DNA of 64,000 nt from Phytophthora colocasiae (GCA_018806915.1 JAGKQI010000054.1:62001-126000), one strand, 5' to 3'; counted from the stretch's first letter, positions 22,458-34,056 are shown. Notes: generated by a model not told the origin, from the sequence alone. Made by a program: numbers and translations.

Positions 22458-22549
22458 TATTGCGGGACAAAAAGCTACTGGATGAGAGGATGGGACTAAA
22501 GACGAAAGACAAAAGACTATTTTTTGTGTTATGGCTACACTAGTTGAAG

Positions 22550-24129
22550 TTACTGTAGTAACACGCCTTTGCTTTTGAAGTAGAGGATCCCCGTGATAGT
22601 CATGACGAGGAAGAGTGATACAGTGAGGATGACAACACCCAGGAACCAACCATCGGCTGCTTCTAGACCGGAATGCAAGTTCATACCGAACACACCAGCG
22701 ATAAAAGTACCGACCGAGAGACTGATGACCACGACGGAGAAAATGATGTCCACACCAAGTAGATAGTTCCGTACGGAGTCCAACTGCATCATGACGAGAC
22801 TCTCTGTGTTTGTAATACGATGCTGCATCAGTTCAGCCTTGGTGCGAGTCGAGAAAATATCCTGGAGGTAGTTCTCGATCAGCACTTCGATCTCCTCCGA
22901 GTCGATGCTCCAAAGGTCTGCCAGCAGATTTGGTTCATTGTACAGTCTGGTAAGGTACAGCAATCGGAGATCCTCTTCATTGTCCAACAGAACCATCAGA
23001 ACACGACGCACTCCGTCCACTTGAGCTTCGAACTCGTTGATAGTGTTCTTGAATTCACGTAGCTTTTCGAGCTCTCGAGCGTTTAATCCGCCCTGCATCA
23101 GACTGTCAAGGGCTCCGACCACAACAGGAGCGAGCTGGTCGTACTGAGATTGGAAGTATCTCGATAGAGTCGCCAATAACGCCTCCAGAGCTCTGTACAG
23201 GATAAAAACATATACATATCAAACCTTTGGACGTTAACCATACTTTTTGGGGGTTTGAGGTACCTGAATTCAAACGGAGCATCGTCCTCACGTGCAGTCT
23301 CGGCAAACTTCGTCTTCAAGACAGAGAGAAGAGCATCTGCTCCGTCTGGGACGTACACTAGACATACGTCCCGCAGCACGATCGATCGCAATGGATCTGT
23401 AACAGGTAGACAAGTGTTATAGATTTTTACGTGATCTATCCGTTTAGCGAACTCACCAGCACTGATCAGAATTGCTTGCTTCCGGATAACGATCCGAGGT
23501 TCATTCGTCACTGAGAAGGCATTCTCCATTTTACGGATATCACGAGCATGAACACGCTGTACACACAGACGAAAGAGCACAAAAGGATAAAATCCTTTGA
23601 GATAAAGCAGGATAACATTCCAACTTACCTGAACACCAACCGTGTGGATCTCCTGTTGACTAGCAGATCGATTTTGCTGATTCAGTCGCCAGATCTTTCC
23701 AACTGTCGAACTGCTACGTCTACGCAAAGGTGGAGACATTTTATCCTCTTGTGGTGTGCTTTCTTCAGGTGTCACATCCTCCTTCGGTTCTGCAGCTTCT
23801 TGTGTCATTCGTAGCACTTCATGACGACTCATTTCCTTCATAGTAGGTCTTCCTTTACGATCGAAGATCATGACCAACACTCGACCACTTTTGGCTCCAG
23901 GATCGAACTGACACGCAAACTTCTTGAACGAATGGAGACTCGACCCACTCACTTCTGCAGGCTCAGGAGAACGAACTTCGACCATCCGCTGGTACGTCGA
24001 GTAGGTGCCATATGCAGTGGCTGGATTGACAAAGTCACTCGACTGTTGACCTCCCAGTAGCGGTGAAGGAGACGAATCAGCCTCACTCTCTCCAATCATC
24101 TCGTCTGAGACTTCCAACCCCTCGGACAT
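22550..24129 (-). CDS. CorA/Mrs2-type Mg2+ transporter (copy 2)
   Basis: Exons 24129..23629, 23556..23457, 23396..23264 and 23192..22550 sum to 1377 bases, 458 aa. The start at 24129 (MSEGLEVS) is the first ATG; the frame is open upstream but has no other ATG. The N-terminal third is polar. The conserved Mrs2 block RVHARDIRKMENAF...IVIRKQAILIS is followed by DPLRSIVLRDVCLVYVPDGAD, where Mrs2 proteins have their characteristic R-D-I-R-x-(I/V)-D and L-x-x-I-V/L blocks. Two C-terminal membrane helices follow, the first ending with the signature GMN. The last exon is 643 bp, exactly as in copy 3. The family conducts Mg2+; membrane location is not predictable from this alone. Confidence 0.88.
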
Positions 24130-24244
24130 TAGGGACTGCAAGCTGGTGAACTCTGAATTGTCTTCGAGTCTCGAGCAGTCGGATATGAAAAGATTCGTTT
24201 TCAGGTTGAAGTAATTGAGTGGCTATGCGTTGTTGACTCTGTTC

Positions 24245-24325
24245 ATTTGAGCATAACCTCTTTGTCGATACGAAGAAATGGAGCGTGACGATAACAACAT
24301 CTGAGAACCACGCGAGGGGAGTGCA
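24245..24325 (-). pseudogene. Decayed fragment of a CorA C-terminus
   Basis: Read on the plus strand, ttgagcataacctctttg followed by ggagcgtgacgataacaac resembles the 3' end of the CorA copies (compare 24635-24730 and 25717-25800). Only about 80 bases can be matched, with indels, so no frame survives. A third copy of the family seems to have decayed here. Confidence 0.5.
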
Positions 24326-24634
24326 TCAGCTGCACCTGTGAGTAGATAACTACTCTTGTCCAGCACGAGTCTAAGAAAGATACCAACTCTTTGGCTACAG
24401 CTATCGGCGACAGCGTCGTACGCAGGTTCTTTTTGCAACTTTTAAATGCTGGTGGACAAGGAAGTACATCAGAACGATTTGAAGTATGTCGACACTAACG
24501 AGCTGAAGTTCTTTCTTGCACAGTTCGGAACTAAGAGGTTACAGTCGACAGGCCTGCTTCAGGAGAGATACATAAGAGTCTACTAACTGACAAGGGGGTG
24601 AAAAGAATCAAACTCATGGATTGCGTTACTTTAG

Positions 24635-24830
24635 CATAACTCCTTTCTGTTTGAAGAAACCTATCCCAACGCCTGTGGATACAACGAAAAAAAGGAGCGT
24701 AGCAATCACAACACCCCAGAACCAGTGCAGCAGTGTTTTCCAAGCCGGAAGTGAGATTCATGCCAAATATTCCAGAGAACATTGTTCCCACTGAAATGTT
24801 TATCGACACGAGAGAAAATCAGCTAGGCTT
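24635..24830 (-). pseudogene. CorA gene fragment, C-terminal membrane part (frameshifted)
   Basis: On the minus strand this encodes the first membrane helix and signature (SINISVGTMFSGIFGMNLTSG), then breaks frame inside the second helix and ends with a recognisable tail. Homology to copy 3 stops sharply near 24830, just before the position where the neighbouring fragment at 25135-25470, on the opposite strand, ends. Both look like pieces of one gene. Confidence 0.75.
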
Positions 24831-25134
24831 CTCCGGGCCATTTTTGCTGACATTTTTAATGTGATTTTAGATTTCCCAAGGTCACAGCTTCGGTTCTAGG
24901 AGTGAGAGCAAGAATGTTGGAGGATAATTCACCTTCACCAGTACGTTCACAGAACAAACACCTGTGACAACTTTCTGCTTCTCCTCGCCGGCTCGCTATC
25001 CAGAATTCGCAATTGCAGACCCTGCTGGTAGTTGCATGAATCCGCCCTTCCCATTTTTCCGTTCTGAACCTGGTTTCCGCTCTGTAGCCATTCCTTATCG
25101 CTCTTGTCCTTCTTCGATAAAACGAGGTTCAGTC

Positions 25135-25470
25135 TGTCAGGATTCCCGAGAACTTGAGAGACTGCGAGAATTCAAGAACACAATGAACGAGTTTGGACGG
25201 AGTGTGTCGTGTTCTGATGGAGCTTCTGGGTAACGAAGAGGATCTCTGACTACTGTACCTCACGAAACTATTCGAAAACACGTCGCTTTTGTCGAACCTC
25301 TACAGCTTCGACTCGGAGGAGGCCGAAGTGCTGATTGAGAAGTATCTGCAGGATATTTTCTCCACCCGCACAACTGCAGAGCTGCTGCAACAGCGGATAA
25401 CGAATACGGAGAGTCTTGTGATGTTGAAACTCGACTCGAAACGAAATTATCTGCGCAAAGGACTTTATGC
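25135..25470 (+). pseudogene. CorA gene fragment, soluble helix part, inverted relative to its neighbours
   Basis: Plus-strand sequence encodes SRELERLREFKNTMNEF, then a small deletion and frameshift, then LYSFDSEEAEVLIEKYLQDI and on to LDSKRNYLR, where homology stops. These are the residues directly before those kept in the minus-strand fragment at 24635-24830. Stops and a missing stretch (FESQVD is partly lost) show that it is dead. Weak similarity may reach back to about 25070. Confidence 0.75.
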
Positions 25471-25714
25471 CAGTGCTACGCGCCTGCCACACAATTAACA
25501 TTGCCCTCCCGCTGATTTACTGTTCGCTGAAAACAACCCCGAATTCAACAAGATGCAAATCAGAACGATTGTGGATTCTTCGATCGGAATTTTGAGGCCA
25601 AAACTTGTGGAATCAATGAAGACTACTTGGAAGCTTTTGAAGAAGCTGACGGCGGAAGTTGGTCCGTTATTTATCTTGCTGGATTGACGTGGCAATGATT
25701 TCTAATATTTTCAT

Positions 25715-27206
25715 TTACTTGAGCATTACTCCTTTCTTCTTAAAAAATACGATTCCTGCGTACGTCGTCGTGATGAAGAGAACGATTGTGAAGATGACAA
25801 CACCCACAAACCAGCCTGGTGCCTCTGCCAAACCTGAAGTGAGGTTCATGCCAAAAACACCCGAGATCAACGTTCCGATGGAAATGTTTATCGACACGAG
25901 CGAGAAAATGAGCTGAATCCGAAGAAGGTAGTTTCGCTTCGAGTCCAGCTTCAGCGTTACGAGACTTTCCGTGTTTGCGATTCGATGCTGCAGCAACTCA
26001 GCCGTCGTTCGGGTAGAGAAAATATCTTGAAGATAATTCTCGATCAGCACTTCAGCTTCTTCCGAGTCGAAGCTCCACAGATCGGACAACAGGTCGGGAT
26101 CTTCGTAAATTCGGGTGAGATAAAGCAATCGGAGATCCTCTTCGTTGTCCAATAGCTCCATCAATACACGGCGTACACCGTCGACTTGAGATTCGAACTC
26201 GTTCATTGTGTTCTTGAACTCGCGTAGGCGTTCAAGTTCCCGTGAATCCAAGTTCCCTTGAACAAGATGCTCCAGATCAGCTACAATGGCAGGAGATAAC
26301 TGGTCATACTCGGATCGGAAGTGCCTCGCCAACGTGGCTAACAATGCCTCTAATGCTCTGTTCATGCAGTAGTGTGGGTAAATATCCAAAATGCCATCTT
26401 CTGAGCGATAAAATGAAACTTCATAGTACCTGAATTCAAATGGAGCTTCAGCATTATCACGAGCATTTGCCAGAAAGTCCTGTTTCACCATGGAAATTAG
26501 GCTGTCCGCTCCATCAGGTACGTACACTAGGCAGGCATCCCGTAGAACAATCGCTCGTAGGGGATCTACAGATATGTAACAACAAATTAGGAAATAAAAA
26601 AAACGAAGAAAACAATTGATCCGTACCAGCACTGAAGAAGATCGCCTGCTTGCGAAGGATAATTGATGGCTCATTTGAGGCTGAGAAGGCGTTCTCCATC
26701 CTACGAATGTCTCTAGTATGAACACGCTAAACGAAGGATGAGAGTTTAATTCAGTACGTTTCCTTGGTAGATCTTACCTGGACATCACAAACTGACGTGC
26801 CTCTGTCCTGTCCTGCATGCGGCTGTGCATGTACACCCGATCGCCGTCGAACTGGGGATGGTTTTACTGGCGATTCACATGTCACTTTAGCAGCTTCTTG
26901 TGTCATTCGTAGTACGTCCACTCGACTCATTTTCTGAAGAGTAGAGTTGCCGTCCCGATGGAAGAGAAGCATAAGTAGTCTTCCCTTCCTCGCTACGGGG
27001 TCGAATCGACAGAAGAAGCGACTGGGTGAATTGGAGTTGCTCCGCTCACTACGCTCCATGGGGACAATGTTGAGATCGAGACTAAACGTCGAGTGAGGAC
27101 TCAAATCTTGTTCCGAATTGGTCGTCTCCAATGCCGCCTCAAGCGATATCACCGACGCACCACCGCAATCTTCCTGCTGCATGACACCCGATGTATTGCG
27201 CCGCAT
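25715..27206 (-). CDS. CorA/Mrs2-type Mg2+ transporter (copy 3)
   Basis: Exons 27206..26778, 26726..26627, 26565..26430 and 26357..25715 sum to 1308 bases, 435 aa. The domain order is as in copy 2: RVHTRDIRRMENAF, DPLRAIVLRDACLVYVPDGAD, helical funnel, then two membrane helices with GMN (SGVFGMNLTSG). All three introns are at the same positions as in copy 2, and the last exon has the same 643-bp length, so the copies arose by gene duplication and not by retroposition. The third intron (26358-26429) is 72 bases and has no in-frame stop, so a transcript keeping it would still be translatable. The N-terminal region differs strongly from copy 2. Confidence 0.88.
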
Positions 27207-27491
27207 TGTGCTTTTTCAGCTGTTTCTTGGAGTGAAGGCACCCAGTAACTACAACCAAACATAGCGAGCACCCAGAAAAGAAAGATCATGAACAATGCCA
27301 GGGCCCGGCTCAGCAGGTAGAGCTGGGTTCAATTCGGATGGTGCTGAGCTTGGGATCTGCACCGTTCAGCTCGATGAGCACAGCACTCGTTCCAGACTTG
27401 GCTCTCTTGAATGACGACGGCATCTATTCCTTGGCAACTTAAAGAAAAACACTATGCGTTACACAATTCCACAAGATGCCTACCTACCGTT
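27207..27491. other. Spacer between CorA copy 3 and AP-3 mu, with a 37-codon open frame
   Basis: This holds the 5' flank of CorA copy 3 and the 3' flank of the AP-3 mu gene. On the minus strand 27423..27310 is an ATG-to-TGA frame of 37 codons (MPSSFKRAKS to EPSSTC), preceded by an AG that could be an acceptor. It could be a short separate peptide or chance. The reading frame of AP-3 mu does not reach it. Confidence 0.25.
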
Positions 27492-28898
27492 CTACGTCCG
27501 GATCTGGAAGCGTCCAGCCTTAGTCATCGTTCGCACACCCTTGTAAGGTTTGTACTTTTCATTGGTGATCAGCAGCGTTTCCACGTTCAGGCCAGAAACA
27601 GTTGACATTGGCACCTTGAAGCCTAGCTGCACAACAGGCTTCTCGTCGGGCACCGCTGCACTCTGATGCAGGATGATGTTGCCTCGCAGTGACGGGTTCA
27701 GCACTTTCTTGCCCAATTTACCCACATTCCACTTGACAGTCTTGGTCGCTTCATCGAACAGACAAGATCCAGACTCGGTGTTCACATCCACCGTACGTAC
27801 GCTCTTAGGAAACGTCACCTCCACGGTGACGTCTTCAACCTGCAGGTTCTTCTTAGCGTTCGAGTTCAGCGTAGGCATTCCACGCGTACCAATTGTCAGA
27901 TCCAAAGTGCCTCCTCCCTTCTCGTTGTACGTGATCTGCGGCTGACAATACACTGGTGGCACGAGCTCCTGCACCTGCACGCGGTACTGCATGAGCTCGA
28001 ACTGCCCATCAGGCGGCACGAACGAGATCACCCGTTCACGTTCATATCTCGAGTACCGCACACAAGGATGGAAGGAGCAGTCGTCGATCACCGAAGGATC
28101 TGTGAACACCATGGTGAGATCCGGGACGCCTGAGAGGCGGCTGTTGCTCTGGATAACACCGTTCACCTCGCACGAGAGCATACGGCCGGACACATCGATA
28201 ATAGCGTCGATTTCCTCCACAATGTCGAAGTAGATCTCGTTCTGAGTGTAACGAACGCCACTTTTCCGCCATGGAATGTTGGAAATGGCTCCATCGGGAA
28301 GCGTATTGCTCACTCGAGACTTGCCAGAGACCATTGCAGCGATTCGATTGGCCGTTGAAGGTGGAGCTACCATAGCCTTAAGTGCATTGGGCTCAGTAGT
28401 TAATGGGTATCCATTGTCCAGCATTTCCTCCAGCAATTGGTAGACTGTCGAGAAATTGTCCTTCATTGAATTCTCGTCGAAGTTGCCAAAATAGTCCCTG
28501 AATACTGCAAGTACGCGATGCAGGAACTCAATCACAAATAAGGGGGAGATCTGGACATACACAAATGCACAAAAACATAATAGCTCAGAAAAAAAGACAG
28601 GAATGAAATAGAGACTGTTCCAACCTCGTTAGTGACGACTGCCAGTACGAACAAGTCGTCGCGGAAGACGCTGACCAAATAGTACTTGCTGGTGGTGATG
28701 ATGGGCGGTACATCCTCCCGCTCACGGTATTTGTTGACTTCCTCCATGAAGAAGTCGCACACGTTGCGACTGGTGAGGCCTCGCCAATGCTTCTCGATGA
28801 TCACCTCACTATATTACGAAGAGTTAGAGGCATTGGGAGGACATGAGGGTGCAGTACACGTACCCAGTGGTGGTCATGATGAACATGGACTGGATCAT
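27492..28898 (-). CDS. AP-3 complex medium (mu) subunit
   Basis: Exons 28898..28864, 28808..28625 and 28550..27492 give 1278 bases and 425 aa, against 418 in human AP3M1. The mu subunit of the AP-3 adaptor reads YxxPhi sorting signals on cargo going from the Golgi/endosome to lysosome-like compartments or vacuole. The longin-like N-terminus (MIQSMFIMTTTGEVIIEKHWRG) and the SPLFVIEFLHRV block are nearly invariant in AP3M. The C-terminal mu homology domain starts at about NIPWRKSGVRYTQNEIYFDI and contains FHPCVRYSRYERERVISFVPPDG. The protein ends ...TKAGRFQIRT, as AP3M does (human KFQVRT). The short first exon of 35 bp was found by frame continuity. Confidence 0.94.
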
Positions 28899-29191
28899 GA
28901 CTGTCAACAGGCTACGGCCGCTCTATGAGGCTTCTTGGTTATAATGTTGTGGGCGGATCTTGGGAATCAAAGTTTGGTCTGGTCCACACCATGTTGTACA
29001 CATTTTGATTCATGATTTGTGATTTGTATGGACCAAAAAACGAAGCAGACATGTTGAAGCAATACAGAATGGATTGTGCAAAAAAGCAAAGCTACACTAA
29101 GCCCAGCTCTCTTCAAACTTCCTGCGCTACGTGTCGTCTGCTATCGGGTGATTGAAATGCTTCGTTGGAACTGGAGTCGATAGGTCATGGT

Positions 29192-30897
29192 TTACTCTTC
29201 GTGGTCATAATCGTTGTCGTCGCGGCCCTTGACCTGCTTGAGCTTCTCCTTGTCTACCTTGTATACGTTGCCACCGTTGTAGCCGGCGAACACCTTGGCA
29301 GTGATCTCCACTTGGGCGTCCTTTGGCACCAGATCCTCAGGAATAGGAATGCGCTCCACAATTTCGATACCCTGCAAAGCCAACGAGTTAGTATCGAAAA
29401 TTGACAGCGCCAAAGACTAGGACTTACCGATTTCACGATGGCGTCGTACTTCATGTCACTCATCGACACGAACTTGTCAATCTTCGTAATGCCAAGCCAG
29501 TGTAGAGCATCGGGCATCAAGGCCTGGAAGCGCACGTCCTGGATTCCAGCTACAGTTTGAGTGCAGTTGAAATACTCTTCTGCGCTGTCTCCACCCTCCT
29601 GGCGCTTGCGAAGGTTGTACACCAGGTATTTTGTGACTTCACCAAGTGCGCGGCCTTCTTTGCGGAAGTACACAATGATACCGGTTCTAAAGACACGGAA
29701 CAAGTCAATAAGCGGCCTCGCGACAATGCAATAACAGCAAACACAAACTCACCCTCCCTCCTGCGCCGTTTGTACGCAAACTTCAATACCGTGGGCAAGG
29801 TACGGCCTGCACGTACAAATATCTGACCCGAACACGTCCGAGCCATTACATTCGTCGTGGACACGCACTGCCAGCTTCTTCGTGGGATCCGAAATGGCCT
29901 CCACAGATCCAAAGATGTAGATGGTCAAGCTGCTCGAGAAAAGACACAGTAAAAACCATTAGCTGCTGACAAAAAACATCGGCATCTTCATCAAGAAAGC
30001 GCACTTACCCTCCAATGGGCGGTAGGAACACCTTCAGGTCGTTTCTCGTCACCAGCTCCGGGTACATGCCGTTGGTCTCCTGGAAGATCTGCTGGCGCAG
30101 ATTGGCCTCCGTCGTGTTGAAGCGCTTAGCCACTCCAGGAAGATACCACACAGGGTCAATAGCGGCCTTTGTGATGACAAGTTGGGATGATTTTTTGAGG
30201 ATCTTGCCGTCGGGTTTAAGTCGGCCAAGACGGACAGCCTCATGGATCTCTGGGAAGTCCATATGAGCCTTGGTGACCGCGATAGTAGGGCGAATGTCAT
30301 ATCCTTTCTGGTAGTGCTCTGGGAAGGCTTCCACCACACAAGCACCGAAAGGATCAATGGTGACGATCTTCTCCGGGTTAGCCCAGGACGGGTGAGGGCC
30401 GATCTTAGCGGCAGGCGTTGTCTCGCTCAGATCTGGCTTCGAGTTTTTAGCTATAGCTCCCGAAGCCACTGCCAGGCCACGGTAGATGCAGTACGAACCA
30501 CCATGGGCACCGATAGCGTTACGGTACTTGTGGTGGCGATTGGTACCGATGATCGGACCGCGGACGTCAGGTTCTTTCTGCCCCCACTAGTCAGCAATAA
30601 AGGTTAGTGTAACGTCTCAAATAATTGAAAGATATGCGGAGTTGGTCATACCCGGATGCGAATGGGTTCAACGCCGAACTGCTCGGCATGGGACGTGAGG
30701 GAGACGTAGAACTGGTTAGGATCAAACTCGTCCTTCTTGTCGATCCTCTTGACGTCGTCAGCTAATACGAAAACATCAGTATCCAGATCTAAAGATACAG
30801 AATAAAACCCAATCTACATACCATCGATGGATTTCTTGCGCTTGCCTAGCGTTGCCACCTTCTTCATAGGAGCAATCTTGATGCTGGTTGTGCTCAT
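29192..30897 (-). CDS. GTP cyclohydrolase II-like protein (RibA/Urc1 type)
   Basis: Exons 30897..30822, 30761..30652, 30577..30009, 29929..29753, 29686..29428 and 29371..29192. Total 1371 bases, 456 aa. GTP cyclohydrolase II opens GTP in riboflavin synthesis; the related Urc1 proteins of fungi act in uracil catabolism. The zinc site is visible as HDECNGSDVFGSDICTCRP (three Cys, matching C-x10-C-x-C of RibA), followed by GIIVYFRKEGRALG, where RibA has EGRGIG. A long N-terminal domain (GPIIGTNRHHKYRNAIGAHGG; ATVDPFG-like TIDPFGACV) precedes it, as in the two-domain Urc1-type proteins. The C-terminal end is acidic. No 3,4-dihydroxybutanone-phosphate synthase domain is present. Urc1-type function is favoured but is an inference. 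Confidence 0.8.
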
Positions 30898-32020
30898 GAC
30901 AATTTTCTTTCTCTTCGGGGCAGAGGGAAAAGGAGACGAAGGAACAACCACTTGAGCACTTGGACGCAAATTACGTTATGAGCTGTCCGTTTGCCTCACG
31001 TAACTGACGCCCCCTGGCCGACTCAGATGGCCTTGAAGTTGCTTTTGACCTGTTTTTGGGCCAAGTGCTCTGATTGGCTGGAAAAAGCGCATCACCAAAT
31101 CTGATTGGTTAGATTGACAGCGATGGCAAAAACTCGCATTCAGCCAGCAGAGGAATCTTGCAGCACAGCACAGCACGACAGATTTCACATTTCATCTCTC
31201 CGTTAAAACACCTAAGTTGGCAACGTCAACAATATGACTAAATGTTTCTCCACTTCCTGCTCATCGACACTTGGCAAACGCATTCGCTGTGCTCTCCCGC
31301 TTGCTCAGGTAGTAAGATTTGAGCAAATGAGGCCGATGACCTTCAGGCCTCGACGACTCGCGGTATTTAGTAGGGCTCAAGTTGAACACGAAGATACTGA
31401 TGAAGCTCATTTGTCGCTATTACGATGTGAAGTTTCAGGCCAGGCCAAAAGCTCTCGACCCAACGCTGGTGTGCAGTCGTATTAGGGGCTTTTCTGATTG
31501 TTGAAGTTGGTCCAGTGTTCACTATGTTGGCCAGGTTTTTGACGAACTTTGGCAAGAAGAAACTACATTTTTCTCACTCGAAATGGCTTAGTGCAGAAGC
31601 TGTTTTTCCTAATTGCTTCCCGCGCTGTATTCAAAATGACAAAGTTGGTCACATGAAATTGAATATACGTGTATTAGGCATGAATTTATATGACTGCTTG
31701 TGTCTCGTGGTCGTAGTCTGTCTTCTTTCTCCTCCTTGGTTTGACGTGTGAGTCTTCATTTCTTGGAAACCTGCGCTGTTGAATGATTCCGGTATATCGA
31801 TATCAACCGGTACAATTTTAAATTTCAAAACGGCCGTCTTTGATTGGTTACTAAATCACACTTTACCCCTATACTGAAATCAAGACAATTGTACCTCTCC
31901 AGTCCTTTCAAAACTCAAAACGCACGCGCCAGATCTGTACCGTTCTACCTGGTAGAACACCTCCCACCCTGTCCATAGCTCGCGTTATCCCTCGTTCTTC
32001 TGCTTGAGCCACCGCCTGCC
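30898..32020. promoter_or_regulatory. 1.1-kb spacer between divergent GTP cyclohydrolase-like and cyclin B genes; CCAAT and cell-cycle-like boxes
   Basis: Three inverted CCAAT boxes (attgg) lie at 31073, 31104 and 31843. Close to the last one, TTTAAA (31817) and TTCAAA (31824) resemble the CHR element, and AACGG (31829) matches the core of the Myb-bound MSA element; both elements mark G2/M genes in other eukaryotes. All are within 210 bp of the cyclin B start. In the middle, a minus-strand frame at 31555..31367 (KFVKNLANIV to RVQLEPY) looks protein-like but could not be placed; it may be a transposase relic. No confident gene is present. Confidence 0.35.
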
Positions 32021-33773
32021 ATGTCGTTCACCCGAAGGAGCGTCCATATCAACAATGAGAATGAGTTGCCCGCTGATCTGGCGCCCTCCCGCCCGGGAAA
32101 GGTTCGTAACGAATGGAAATACTGCAGTAGGGGCCATTTTAACGCACAATCTGTGTCTTTTCAATGCTCTATAGCGCCATATTCTACGAGATGTTAAGGA
32201 CGTAGGAAACCCTGAGAAGCGTCAGAGATTTATGAAGTCTGAGAGCATTGCTACTGTCAAAACAGAGAGCAGCATGACGTCCAGAGTTCCTCGGAGAGTT
32301 CTGGGGGATATGACTAACAGGCGAACAGCTCTGGGGGACGTAACCAACAGGATCAACGTACGTGGAGAGCTTCACGAACCTTTGCGATGCGTTGAGAGGT
32401 TATTTAGTGACAAACGTTTGTTAACTGATCCTGTAGACCAAGAAAACCAGTGTGAGTTCCATAAGCTCTTCAGTATCAAATGCTGGAGCGCTGGCTAAGA
32501 AGAAAGCTCTGGCTACCAAGCGCAGCCTCAGCAATATCAACGTTGGCAGCCGTGCGCCCAACACTGCCAATACGACCAAGAGAACCTTCAGCAACGTGAA
32601 CCTTAGCGGTCGTCTTGCCAGTTCAACCACCAGCACGGCGTCATCCAGCACCCGCAGCTCAGCGTCGATCATTAGCAGAATGAGCCGCCCTCTTCCCTCT
32701 TCGGCACCTGCCGTGAACACAATCGGATCACTAGGAGTGTTTACCAAGACTTCGACAAAAAAGGTCGATATCATTCCAGAATATTCGGACGAGGAAGACT
32801 ACGACATTGATTCAGAGGACAAGAACGACCCGACGACCTGCTGGCAGTACGCAGAGGACATTACCAAGTACCACCTGCAAGTTGAGGTATGATATATTGC
32901 AAAGGGTTTTCTATTCTTTATTGGTCTAACATTGCTGAATTTTTTTGCAGAAGAAGCGCAAAACTAATGGCACATACATGAACCGCCAGATTGACATTAA
33001 CGCCAAGATGCGCTCGATCCTCGTGGATTGGCTGGTGGACGTTCACTACAAGTACGGCTTGCTGCCCCAGACACTGCACATTGCTGTCCTCCTTATCGAC
33101 CGCTTTCTGGAGAAGGGCGTCTCAGTTGATCGTCAGCGTCTTCAGCTAGTGGGTATTACTGCCATGTTCATCGCTTCAAAGTACGAAGAGATCTATCCTC
33201 CTGAAGCGAAGGATTTCGTGAAAATTACCGACAACGCGTACACACGCGAGGAAGTTTTCAAGATGGAAGCGAAAATATTGGCTGCTATCGGCTACCGCGT
33301 TACCTTCCCGACTGCCTTCCAGTTCGTGAAGCGGTTTGTGAAGGCTTCTCGTACGTGCGACGATCGTGTGGAGCACTTTGCGCACTACGTTATTGATCGC
33401 AGCCTTCAGGAGTACAAGCTGATGAAATATCGACCGTCCATGATCGCCGCATCCGCGGTTTACCTGGCTCGAACACAGATGGGAGATTCTCCTGCTTGGG
33501 TAAGTCTGAAGTTTTGTTAGTTGCTGATGCGCTACTCTTCACTAACTGAGCTTCTTTGCATTTAATTGACAGTCACGTACTTTGGAGCATCACTCATCGT
33601 ACAGCGAGAGCGACCTCAGTTCCAGCATTAAAGAGTTGAAGGAAATGCTGTGGAATACTCACAACAAGGTGGGCAAGATGGCAAACAAACTTACTGCTGC
33701 ACGGCGGAAGTTCAGCAAAGAGCGCTTCATGGGAGTGGCTAGTGGTCCACTCGCGTTTGGCAAGGAACCTTGA
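32021..33773 (+). CDS. B-type mitotic cyclin
   Basis: Exons 32021..32101, 32175..32357, 32437..32886, 32951..33499 and 33573..33773 sum to 1464 bases, 487 aa. Cyclin B activates CDK1 at mitosis and is destroyed by the APC/C. Two destruction boxes stand back to back in exon 2: RRVLGDMTN and RTALGDVTN, each fitting RxxLxxxxN. A Ser-rich region follows, then the cyclin box, with MRSILVDWLVDVHYKYGL (MRAIL-V-DWL signature), LQLVGITAMFIASKYEEIYPP and the second fold ending in YRPSMIAASAVYLAR. The C-terminal helix (SDLSSSIKELKEMLW) closes the cyclin C domain. The order and spacing are those of cyclin B and not A, because the ...QYAEDITKYHLQVE...YM lead-in is B-type. The promoter has CHR/MSA-like and CCAAT boxes. 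Confidence 0.94.
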
Positions 33774-34056
33774 ACATGCAGGCAAAGCATTATGTACTTT
33801 ATGTATTCCTGCCCGTGAAGCCGCTGTCGATCCGCCCACGCCGATGGCAAAATATGAATCTGATTGTACAAGAGCGCCAAGACTTCGTCAAAAACCTTGA
33901 GGCACAAAGCAGTCGTCCAGCATGCACAGAGGCAATAACGTCGTATCCATACACTTTATTCTGTTCAAAGGATTATATTTTTGAGTACATTCGTGCATAC
34001 AAAGCAAACACAAGAGAAAAGGAGATCTATGTGTAGAAGAGAGTGTTGTCTTTAGT

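Noticed and set aside
27296..27345. tRNA-like string: ggctcagcaggtagagc followed by gggttcaattc
   Set aside because: A D-arm (gctc/gagc) and a T-loop-like sequence are adjacent, but no anticodon arm lies between them and the T-stem does not pair, so it is not a tRNA gene; it may be chance or a decayed remnant.
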